Assembly (NCBI GenBank): GCA_016839665.1 | Contig: JAEOTU010000094.1 | Coordinates: forward strand, 1-5,026 | Origin: Candidatus Hodarchaeota archaeon | GTDB taxonomy: Archaea > Asgardarchaeota > Heimdallarchaeia > Hodarchaeales > Hodarchaeaceae | Reading direction: 5' to 3' | Length of the DNA: 5,026 nt | In this document: piece by piece, positions 1-4,962 of the stretch | Numbering within the stretch: position 1 is the stretch's first letter | How the letters are laid out: each line of letters starts with the position of its first letter | Translations under genes and position numbers: made by a program | The notes under the pieces: model-generated | Told to the model about the DNA's origin: nothing | Database searches by the model: none | The model's input: only the letters and a program-made list of their open reading frames with translations

Positions 1-269
1 CGGATGAAGAAAGAAAAGAATACCAATTCATTGGCAAACGCTCACGTACAGAAAGCGGTGGAGGCGGAATATCATTTCTATTCTTTGTTGTATTCTGCAT
101 TAAAGTTTACCTTGACGGAAACTGGGATGTTACCATCGCATCTTGGACTTTGGACTATGTCGTAAATTCAGTGATAACAATACTAGTCTGGTGCGCAATA
201 ATCTTCGGAATTCCAGCATTTCTCATAACACTCATCTGGCTATACTACGAAATGAAAAAGGAATCTTGA
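1..269 (+). CDS. C-terminal part of a membrane protein (5' end outside window)
   Basis: The reading frame is open from the first complete codon at base 3 to a TGA stop at 267-269, giving 88 residues of the C-terminus. A charged start (residues 1-17) is followed by a four-glycine run (19-22), a hydrophobic segment (about 23-37, ISFLFFVVF), a short polar loop with several Trp and Asp residues (38-52), and a long hydrophobic segment (about 55-81). The protein ends in a basic tail, EMKKES. This indicates two transmembrane segments joined by a short loop, as in the C-terminus of a small integral membrane protein. I do not recognise the family. A T-run terminator starts 14 bases after the stop, so this gene ends its transcription unit. 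The frame is certain because the amino-acid pattern is membrane-like throughout. A longer frame overlapping it from base 143 reads into low-complexity G/C sequence and is a shadow. Confidence 0.8.
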   Translation, partial: DEERKEYQFIGKRSRTESGGGGISFLFFVVFCIKVYLDGNWDVTIASWTLDYVVNSVITILVWCAIIFGIPAFLITLIWLYYEMKKES

Positions 270-283
270 TCCATTCACCCTCA

Positions 284-292
284 TTTTTTTTT
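284..292 (+). terminator. T-run terminator after the leftmost gene
   Basis: Nine consecutive T residues lie 14 bases past the TGA stop of the preceding gene, with no strong hairpin before them. Archaeal RNA polymerase commonly terminates at runs of five or more T without a hairpin, so this is a plausible intrinsic terminator. A weak 9-bp inverted repeat (290-298 with 338-346) begins inside the run. Confidence 0.55.
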
Positions 293-352
293 CGTAAAAA
301 GATAACTCTCAATACGCTGTGTACTCTAAAAACTAAATTTACGAAATTTGTT

Positions 353-376
353 GGGTTTGGGGGTGGGTTTGGGGGT
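353..376 (+). repeat. Two perfect 12-bp G-rich tandem repeats forming a G-quadruplex motif
   Basis: The unit GGGTTTGGGGGT occurs twice in a row (353-364 and 365-376) without mismatch. Together the units give four G runs (353-355, 359-363, 365-367, 371-375) separated by loops of 3, 1 and 3 bases, which meets the usual G3+ N1-7 quadruplex pattern. A C-rich tract follows at 383-394, so the same DNA could instead fold as a duplex hairpin. The composition is very unlike the AT-rich surroundings. Confidence 0.8.
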
Positions 377-391
377 TCGAATCCCACCCCC
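359..391 (+). repeat. T-arm-like G/C hairpin, left copy
   Basis: GGGGGTGGG (359-367) is perfectly complementary to CCCACCCCC (383-391), giving a 9-bp stem with a 15-base loop that ends in TTCGAAT. The 18-base core GGGTTCGAATCCCACCCC (373-390) recurs exactly at 4806-4823. The core matches the T-arm of a tRNA gene: T-loop TTCGAAT followed by the 3' strand. No D-arm or anticodon arm lies upstream, and the alternative 5-bp T-stem (371-375 with 383-387) has a G-A mismatch. It is therefore not a complete tRNA. A (CA)5 tract follows on the right. It could be a tRNA remnant left by integration, or a repeat family specific to this genome. Confidence 0.6.
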
Positions 392-450
392 CCCACACAC
401 ACAACCTTTAACTGTTGAAAAGTTAATGATCATGAATCAATGATGTTCTT

Positions 451-511
451 TTACTTTTGAAATGTATCACCAAATTTTTGTTATAGTCAGAAGGCAAATT
501 TTCAAAAGTAA
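451..511. promoter_or_regulatory. 12-bp perfect inverted repeat around a TATA-like element
   Basis: TTACTTTTGAAA (451-462) is the exact reverse complement of TTTCAAAAGTAA (500-511), with 37 bases between the arms. A TATA-like element, GTTATAGT (480-487), lies between them. Transcription from it would begin near 507-512, inside the right arm, and run into the gene at 564. This layout suits a dimeric or looping repressor site over a promoter. An RNA stem is also possible, but would need a start further upstream. The role is inferred; the repeat itself is certain. Confidence 0.5.
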
Positions 512-515
512 CATT
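491..515 (+). promoter_or_regulatory. Shared upstream motif, first copy
   Basis: AAGGCAAATT (491-500) and AGTAACATT (507-515) recur in the same order before the peptidase gene at 1643-1652 and 1664-1672, with spacers of 6 and 11 bases. A third short match, TCACCAAAT, lies upstream of both copies (467-475 and 1572-1580). Here the motif overlaps the right arm of the inverted repeat and sits about 48 bases before the ATG at 564. It may be a binding site shared by the two promoters, or a duplicated leader that has since diverged. Confidence 0.4.
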
Positions 516-563
516 TGATTCAACTCCATGCAAAAATCGATGCTAATGCTTAAATGAGGGGAA

Positions 564-1550
564 ATGAAGCTCATTCAAGGAGAGTATAATGTGAAAAGTA
601 GAAGGATAATTTTCTCGTTTGTTGTTGCTCTTATAGCTCTTCTGATAACTGTTCTTCTTCAATGGGATTATTTTACAGGTGTTGTGTTCCCAAAAAATTC
701 AGAAGAAACATTCAACATCTTAATGAATGTTCCCGAATCTATGAACATCAATAAAGAAGATTTTGACGATTTCATTCAACTTAGAAGATATGTTCCGAAT
801 TATGATACCGAAATTTTTATTCAACTTGATAATAGTAAATTTGAGTTAGGAGATAATATTACACTTAGAATCAGCATTTTTGACGAGGGGATTGTGCCCC
901 TCAAGAAACCATATTTCTATTTCTTCATAGTTAATCCGTCAGGAGGGGTTGTCGTTTCCTTTCCTGATACAATACATCAAGTCTCTTCATACTCAAAGAT
1001 GACCCCTTGGAGTACTTTAGATCATCACAACGATTTTTATCGAGATTGCCTAAGTTATCAGATTCTCTTCATTCCCAGAACAACCCTTATTGATGGTTAT
1101 GGTAAGTTTGTTTACACTTATCAAAATCATTTGTATTGGTCTGAAGACTCGGAAATTGCATTTCAATACTCCATAGCAGAAGACTCGACCTTGATAGGAA
1201 TCTGGAAAGTTTACCTGTTCACTTTCGATGAAGAATATGTTGATCGACTAGGGAATATACTTCAAGCTCCTGAAGCAAATAATTTTATTGATTCCTCCAT
1301 AGCAGAGTTCCAAGTAACTGCAAGAAGCCCCCCAGAGAATATAGACTATCCAGAATTGTTCAAGAAATATCTAATATCTCCCACAGTCTTTGTCATCACC
1401 TTTACATTGAACTATATTGGGATATACCCTTCCTTAGAAAAACGAAAAGAAAAGTTGGAGAGAATCTGGCAGAAGATACGCGAAAACTGGGTCTTTACAT
1501 CAGCCATTGTACTAATTGTTATAATTCAAATTATCTTCTTCTTCATTTAA
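564..1550 (+). CDS. Membrane-anchored protein with an extracytoplasmic beta-rich domain
   Basis: This 328-residue protein has no family I can name. A basic start (KSRR, 11-14) precedes a hydrophobic helix at about 15-33, which would act as an N-terminal membrane anchor. Residues 35-265 are a soluble, beta-rich region. The part around 85-140, with an F-x-LGDNITLRISI-type strand and an FFIVNPSGG turn, has the look of an Ig-like or MG2-like sandwich. The C-terminus has two further hydrophobic helices (about 269-289 and 311-328) joined by a basic loop, EKRKEKLERIWQKIREN, and ends inside the membrane. Start choice is uncertain. ATG 564 has GAGGGG only 2 bases away, while an in-frame GTG at 591 has AAGGAGAG 6 bases upstream and would give 319 residues with the same anchor. 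It is separated from the peptidase gene by 136 bases with its own promoter-like sequence. A surface sensor or receptor is possible but not shown. Confidence 0.85.
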   Translation: MKLIQGEYNVKSRRIIFSFVVALIALLITVLLQWDYFTGVVFPKNSEETFNILMNVPESMNINKEDFDDFIQLRRYVPNYDTEIFIQLDNSKFELGDNITLRISIFDEGIVPLKKPYFYFFIVNPSGGVVVSFPDTIHQVSSYSKMTPWSTLDHHNDFYRDCLSYQILFIPRTTLIDGYGKFVYTYQNHLYWSEDSEIAFQYSIAEDSTLIGIWKVYLFTFDEEYVDRLGNILQAPEANNFIDSSIAEFQVTARSPPENIDYPELFKKYLISPTVFVITFTLNYIGIYPSLEKRKEKLERIWQKIRENWVFTSAIVLIVIIQIIFFFI

Positions 1551-1642
1551 CATGGATTAGCTTGGTTACATTCACCAAATAATATTGGATGCATGCAGTT
1601 ATTTTAGTTCTGCTATAACTTTTCCTTATACTTCATGACATA

Positions 1643-1672
1643 AAGGCAAATTAGCTAGTGAATAGTAACATT
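1643..1672 (+). promoter_or_regulatory. Shared upstream motif, second copy
   Basis: AAGGCAAATT (1643-1652) and AGTAACATT (1664-1672) repeat the pair found at 491-515. They sit just before the ribosome binding site of the peptidase gene. TATA-like elements at about 1614-1619 (CTATAA) and 1625-1631 (CTTATAC) lie upstream. From the second, transcription would begin near 1653, within the motif, leaving a leader of about 30 bases. Confidence 0.4.
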
Positions 1673-1686
1673 GGATAGGAGAACAA

Positions 1687-2205
1687 ATGAGTAATGTAGA
1701 AAGGGTTCTAAGAGTCGCTAGGAGCGATGTAAGGTTACAGACCATAATCAATAATTACTTTCTAAGGATCGGTTATCCACAACACTTCATTAGCGGTTTG
1801 ACCTTCAAAGAAAAGAAAGACGATTCTCCAGCATTTTGTTTAGGCTTTCAGATATGGAACTATCCAATTGGTGCAATATTTGTAGGAGAGAAATTGTCTA
1901 AGGCTCTCATAGAAGCTGAGTTGGAATTTGTTGCTCTGCATGAGATAGGTCACATAATGAAGAATCATTTTGTTTCAAGTTCTTTTGTTTGGTTAATGAA
2001 GTCATGGGTGATTGACACTATTGCTGATGTTTTTGATGTCTCTAAGCGAAAGGCAAAGGAATACCTTGGATTGTTAAAGGCTATTTATGTCCTAGTAAGT
2101 AGAAAGAAGTTTCAAGCCTATGATGGGGTGAACAACCTGTTCAATCTAGCTTACGAGATGCTTTCATGGAGAGTGTACAGAGCACTAATTAAAGCCAAAC
2201 TTTAG
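1687..2205 (+). CDS. HEXXH zinc metallopeptidase, M48-like
   Basis: This protein of 172 residues carries HEIGH at 85-89 inside a hydrophobic helix (EFVALHEIGHIMKNHF). That is the zinc-binding and catalytic signature of gluzincin peptidases: His85 and His89 as ligands and Glu86 as the catalytic base. A candidate third ligand is Glu157 in AYEMLSWRVYRAL near the C-terminus, 68 residues on. That spacing fits M48 (HtpX-like) enzymes better than ImmA/IrrE proteins, where the third ligand is closer. There is no clear signal peptide; residues 100-116 and 126-138 are moderately hydrophobic. The protein is short compared with HtpX, so it may be a minimal soluble form. The start is well supported: AGGAG at 1677-1681, 5 bases before the ATG. 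It is the first gene of a tight three-gene group (gaps of 60 and 31 bases), which suggests it acts on or with the small protein and the PIN protein that follow. The peptidase call is firm and the subfamily tentative. Confidence 0.8.
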   Translation: MSNVERVLRVARSDVRLQTIINNYFLRIGYPQHFISGLTFKEKKDDSPAFCLGFQIWNYPIGAIFVGEKLSKALIEAELEFVALHEIGHIMKNHFVSSSFVWLMKSWVIDTIADVFDVSKRKAKEYLGLLKAIYVLVSRKKFQAYDGVNNLFNLAYEMLSWRVYRALIKAKL

Positions 2206-2265
2206 CCATTCCTTGGATTTCTACACGCACCTAAACATGAAAGACCGAGTTTAACGTGTGATTTT

Positions 2266-2577
2266 ATGGAGCTTTATCGTTTCCTCATCGAGGATTTTCT
2301 GATTAATCAATGCAGGGAATACTGCAAGAAAGATTTCATATACAAGATTGAAAATATTCGTGGGCAAAAAGGTAAACGTCAATACTTGAACGAAGTGAAA
2401 ACTAAGGATTTCATGAAAGAACTAGACCAATATTTTGGAAAGAAAGTAGAGATACCTAGAATTTATATAGGGAAACGACAGACCTTTGAAACTCTGATTA
2501 ACGAGGGAACTCTACAATTCGCCAGATATTTAAGAGGAGAGCTAGAATCTTGGTATCCGAGAATTCCAACATCATAA
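2266..2577 (+). CDS. Small basic hypothetical protein between peptidase and PIN genes
   Basis: I do not recognise this 103-residue protein. It is rich in Lys, Arg and aromatic residues, with two cysteines near the N-terminus (Cys16 and Cys20 in CREYCKKDF), a basic stretch GQKGKRQ at 33-39, a central KELDQYFGKK, and a likely helical C-terminus ending in LRGELESWYPRIPTS. No membrane segment or signal peptide is seen. The ATG has GTGAT at 2258-2262, complementary to the 3' end of archaeal 16S rRNA, 3 bases upstream. It lies 60 bases after the peptidase gene and 31 before the PIN gene, same strand. Its size and position would suit an antitoxin, adaptor or peptidase substrate, but no motif confirms this. 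It could also be a shortened relic of a larger gene. Confidence 0.65.
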   Translation: MELYRFLIEDFLINQCREYCKKDFIYKIENIRGQKGKRQYLNEVKTKDFMKELDQYFGKKVEIPRIYIGKRQTFETLINEGTLQFARYLRGELESWYPRIPTS

Positions 2578-2608
2578 AAATCTGCAGTTATTCTACGATG
2601 GGGAGATC

Positions 2609-3967
2609 ATGAAAGCTGAAGATGTAACTCACTTATATTCTAATTACTATTTCAAGGATCTAATTGAATTTGGCAGGGAGGGGGATACGTTTGTTACGCG
2701 CACCTGTAAGTCAGCTATGGTGGATACGAATTATCTCATCCAGACTAATGAAAAAGATATTATTTCGATGTTTTTCGACAAAGAATACGAGGAGAAAATC
2801 TCCTCCCCTTTGAAAAAACAGATGGCTAGGTTATTCAGGAGTTTTGTAGAAGGAAAAATTACCCTCTTCTTCTCTAATTCAATTCGTCGAGAGTTTATAT
2901 ATATCGCACCTGAAAAAAAGAGCTTAGTTTCAAAATACTCAAGATATATGTTCCAAATTGGATCAAAACGGTGTTTTGAATCTTATTTCTTAGATCTATC
3001 CAGCATTATTAATCTTCAAGCCAAAGAAACGGGTTACAAGGTAGACTTGCTAGATACATATTCATATATAGTTGCTTGCCTTACTGGAATAAATTATTTT
3101 ATTTCAGCTGATTCAGATGTAAAAGGTATTTTCAATTATATCACGGATATTAAAAATAAGACACATGTGGAAAAGATAAAAGAAATTAAAAAGCTGATGA
3201 AATCAAACGAAGCACTTTTTTGTATATCAGAAAGAGCGTTTCCGATAAAGAAGATAATTGAATTCTTATTTTTATCTTCTTTCAGCTTGACAATCCCAAT
3301 AAATATAAAAGATATGATTGGGAACCTCCCAAAGGCTTCTGAAAAAGCTAGTTCTGTTATCAGATTATGTAACATGATTAATGAAATCGAAGAAAATTTC
3401 GATCTGATAGACAATGACGAAAGAAGCCTCATACAAAAAGCGCAAGAATTGATTCACAAAATCTGTGAGGAAATTGACTCAGATGTGCAAAAGCTGGGAG
3501 AGCGAATCTCTATTCCAAATTTGCACGTCCATCTAATTGAAAAGGATACTATGTGGCACATACCTGAAGAATTAGATAAATTTAGCGATGATCTTTTAAT
3601 AATCCTAGGAAAAATCGAGGACCAACTTTATACTGATGAAGAAGAGCAAGACTACAAAGATCTTGAAGAATATTTTAACGATTCTTTGTTTACGCTACAA
3701 CCTATCGTTAAGTGTAAATGTGGGAACGAATTCGAAGATTGGATATATTATGGTGGTGTTGTTGCTAAAGAAACTAGAGAAATGGGTGCTGAATCGCTTC
3801 ATGTTTGGAATAATGAAGTTGAATGCCCAGCGTGTAAAGAAGAAGAAACCGTTGAAGTTCAATTGTGGGAATATCCTTGGGGAACTTTGAATTCTACGGA
3901 TTTTGAGAGTAATTTCAAAATATTAAATTTCAAAGAAATATCCCGAAAAATTGGGATTATTCTATAG
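2609..3967 (+). CDS. PIN-domain nuclease-like protein with C-terminal zinc ribbon
   Basis: A 452-residue protein. Residues 35-175 carry the PIN ribonuclease pattern: Asp39 in AMVDTNYLI at the first strand, Glu95 in SNSIRREF, Asp149 in LLDTYSYIVAC, then Asp168 and Asp170 in YFISADSDV. PIN domains use such acidic residues to bind Mg or Mn and cut RNA, and all the expected positions are kept. Residues 180-360 are mostly charged and helical, with coiled-coil-like Glu/Lys stretches near 255-300 and an acidic run at 342-354. Residues 367-412 hold CKCG (Cys369, Cys371) and CPAC (Cys406, Cys409), a likely zinc ribbon of unusual C-x-C plus C-x-x-C form, possibly for nucleic acid or protein binding. 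A GGGGAG ribosome binding site lies 3 bases before the ATG. At 452 residues it is much longer than the roughly 130-150 residues of typical VapC toxins. It is the last gene of the peptidase group and ends 20 bases from the convergent gene. Confidence 0.8.
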   Translation: MKAEDVTHLYSNYYFKDLIEFGREGDTFVTRTCKSAMVDTNYLIQTNEKDIISMFFDKEYEEKISSPLKKQMARLFRSFVEGKITLFFSNSIRREFIYIAPEKKSLVSKYSRYMFQIGSKRCFESYFLDLSSIINLQAKETGYKVDLLDTYSYIVACLTGINYFISADSDVKGIFNYITDIKNKTHVEKIKEIKKLMKSNEALFCISERAFPIKKIIEFLFLSSFSLTIPINIKDMIGNLPKASEKASSVIRLCNMINEIEENFDLIDNDERSLIQKAQELIHKICEEIDSDVQKLGERISIPNLHVHLIEKDTMWHIPEELDKFSDDLLIILGKIEDQLYTDEEEQDYKDLEEYFNDSLFTLQPIVKCKCGNEFEDWIYYGGVVAKETREMGAESLHVWNNEVECPACKEEETVEVQLWEYPWGTLNSTDFESNFKILNFKEISRKIGIIL

Positions 3968-3987
3968 CTAGATCGAATCTTGCTCAT

Positions 3988-4641
3988 CTAAAGTAAAGGG
4001 AAAACCTCAACATTGTATTCAGTTATAGGAAAGTTCGATATAGTCCTATAATCTCTTTCTCTTATCAGTAGTCCCATAACAATTGAAAGCGGTATTGTGA
4101 CTATAGGTTCCTCGCGTAATTTTGACTTTGGTGTTTTAATCCTGACTACATTACAATAATTAAATGGATCTAACACTCCTTTTCTGAATTTTGGAATGTC
4201 ATAACGCCAACAATCTCGTCGCATAGGGCGTTTCCCACCTTTCCACTCAATCACATCCTGAATATTATCACTCCCAAAAAGTCCTTTCAATCTTCGTTTA
4301 TTCAAAATGAGACCAAGTTCAAATTTCTCGTTTCCTTCCTCTTGTAGTTGTATAAGGCTATCGATAAAGATTTCATCCACATTAAAACAATTAAGACATG
4401 GAACTATTGAGGTTCTTCCCCTTTCATCGGATATCCCATGATCTGTTGTGCCTTTTACAATCCAACTTGACGAGCCACTAAACAAATTAAAAAAAGCAAA
4501 ATCTGTTGGGCTAAAATATTGTCTTTGTGGTAATTTCTCGCCCTGTCCACTCATAGTATCACCGAAATAAAAATGACATACCATTCCACGTCGGGGAGAA
4601 ATCTTCCTAATCCATCTGGCGAATTTTGTAATCTCTTTCAT
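3988..4641 (-). CDS. Hypothetical protein of unknown family, convergent gene
   Basis: A 217-residue frame on the minus strand that I do not recognise. It looks soluble, with a basic N-terminus (KFARWIRKISPRR, 6-18), a Gly/Ser-rich stretch with SGSSSWIVKG at 55-64, a CLNC pair (Cys82, Cys85), an IEWKGGKRPMRRDCWRYD segment at 131-148 and a C-terminal hydrophobic strand VTIPLSIVMGLLI (181-193). One CXXC pair alone does not prove a zinc site, although Cys22, Cys144 and Cys163 could contribute. The first ATG has no convincing ribosome binding site. An in-frame ATG at codon 30 (4554-4552) has GGTGAT 3 bases upstream and would give 188 residues, so the start is uncertain. Amino-acid use is protein-like throughout and no competing plus-strand frame exists. 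Its stop lies 20 bases from that of the PIN gene, so the two are transcribed towards each other. Confidence 0.75.
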   Translation of the reverse strand: MKEITKFARWIRKISPRRGMVCHFYFGDTMSGQGEKLPQRQYFSPTDFAFFNLFSGSSSWIVKGTTDHGISDERGRTSIVPCLNCFNVDEIFIDSLIQLQEEGNEKFELGLILNKRRLKGLFGSDNIQDVIEWKGGKRPMRRDCWRYDIPKFRKGVLDPFNYCNVVRIKTPKSKLREEPIVTIPLSIVMGLLIRERDYRTISNFPITEYNVEVFPLL

Positions 4642-4682
4642 AGATTATCCACAATCATTCATACATTAGTTTCTTTCCAAGA

Positions 4683-4713
4683 ATCCACTAATTACTCATC
4701 AGAGTCAGTGGAT
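4683..4713 (-). repeat. 7-bp inverted repeat upstream of the minus-strand gene
   Basis: ATCCACT (4683-4689) pairs perfectly with AGTGGAT (4707-4713) across a 17-base loop. It lies 42 to 72 bases before the first ATG of the minus-strand gene, next to an AT-rich TATA-like stretch on that strand (about 4713-4720). It could be an operator or leader hairpin. The repeat is short enough to be chance. Confidence 0.3.
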
Positions 4714-4801
4714 ATTTATGATTTATTTGTGTAGATTAGATAATGTGGATTAAACTGTCTTGCTTAAATTAGATTGAATGAAGTGAATTGGACGTGTGTG
4801 T

Positions 4802-4822
4802 GGGTGGGTTCGAATCCCACCC
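4802..4822 (+). repeat. T-arm-like G/C hairpin, right copy
   Basis: GGGTGGG (4802-4808) pairs perfectly with CCCACCC (4816-4822) around the seven-base loop TTCGAAT. The inner 5 bp plus loop match a canonical tRNA T-arm. The 18 bases at 4806-4823 equal 373-390 of the left copy. A (GT)4 tract adjoins on the left, facing the gene block, while the left copy has (CA)5 on its right. As the core is nearly palindromic, the two copies can be read as direct repeats of the core or as inverted repeats including the dinucleotide tracts. No D-arm or anticodon arm is found upstream, so this is not a complete tRNA gene. Confidence 0.6.
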
Positions 4823-4906
4823 CAACATACACCTTGCGATTGCAGCAACTTGTAGTTATTTTTGCATTATCTTAACAGAACATGAATTGAATCCAAACTG
4901 TCCATA

Positions 4907-4916
4907 AGTTATAAAC
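4907..4916 (+). promoter_or_regulatory. TATA box of the right-end radical SAM gene
   Basis: AGTTATAAAC contains a good archaeal TATA element (TTATAAA, 4909-4915). A start about 25 bases downstream, near 4938, would leave a leader of about 25 bases holding the ribosome binding site. Confidence 0.45.
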
Positions 4917-4950
4917 TAGATAGAAACCATATGAGCTCAACTTAGCTTCA

Positions 4951-4957
4951 AGGAGAT
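4951..4957 (+). promoter_or_regulatory. Strong ribosome binding site for the gene at 4963
   Basis: AGGAGAT matches the anti-Shine-Dalgarno sequence, with AGGAG ending 7 bases before the ATG at 4963. It fixes that codon as the start. Confidence 0.7.
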
Positions 4958-4962
4958 TAACG

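Larger units (their letters stand above)
270..563. other. Structured intergenic region with no gene
   Basis: No believable coding sequence is present in these 294 bases. From left to right the region holds the T-run terminator (284-292), a plain AT-rich stretch, two tandem GGGTTTGGGGGT units (353-376), a G/C hairpin ending in a TTCGAAT loop (359-391), a C run (387-394) joined to a (CA)5 tract (394-403), a 12-bp inverted repeat (451-462 with 500-511) enclosing a TATA-like element (about 480-487), and a leader to the next gene. An 18-codon frame at 463-519 was seen, but nothing supports it. Confidence 0.7.
4642..4962. other. Intergenic region with hairpins and a promoter, no gene
   Basis: No coding sequence can be supported in these 321 bases. 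The left part is the AT-rich upstream region of the minus-strand gene, with a 7-bp inverted repeat (4683-4689 with 4707-4713). The middle holds a (GT)4 tract (4794-4801) running into the T-arm-like hairpin (4802-4822). The right part carries a TATA box and ribosome binding site for the gene at 4963. No complete tRNA can be folded around the hairpin. Confidence 0.7.

Noticed and set aside
290..346. 9-bp inverted repeat TTTCGTAAA / TTTACGAAA
   Set aside because: It is exact but short, in AT-rich sequence with a 39-base gap, and no promoter or gene is tied to it, so chance is a fair explanation.
359..395. Complete tRNA gene ending in the left T-arm-like sequence
   Set aside because: The T-loop and 3' strand are present, but no D-arm, anticodon arm or matching acceptor strand could be found upstream, and the 5-bp T-stem has a mismatch. 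An intron-containing tRNA was considered, but no 5' exon is visible in 270-358.
143..418. 91-codon plus-strand open frame
   Set aside because: It overlaps the better-supported membrane protein end in another frame and continues through the T run and the G/C repeats into a low-complexity Gly/Pro/Thr tail.
1590..1597. Palindrome TGCATGCA before the peptidase gene
   Set aside because: Eight bases are too few to separate from chance, and it lies upstream of the likely TATA elements without a second copy.
3136..3432. 98-codon minus-strand open frame
   Set aside because: It lies wholly inside the PIN gene opposite its helical middle; its Ile/Ser/Phe-rich composition is what the complement of Lys/Glu/Asn codons gives.
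3636..3890. 84-codon plus-strand open frame
   Set aside because: It is a frame-shifted shadow of the zinc-ribbon end of the PIN gene, which has clear CKCG and CPAC motifs.
4670..4710. Hammerhead ribozyme core on the minus strand (CTGATGAG followed later by GAAA)
   Set aside because: The bases between the two core boxes do not form a stem II, and stems I and III cannot be completed, so the match is chance.
4740..4830. Complete tRNA gene ending in the right T-arm-like sequence
   Set aside because: The T-arm is canonical, but the 90 bases upstream show no D-arm or anticodon stem, and no partner for the would-be 3' acceptor strand CCCAACA.
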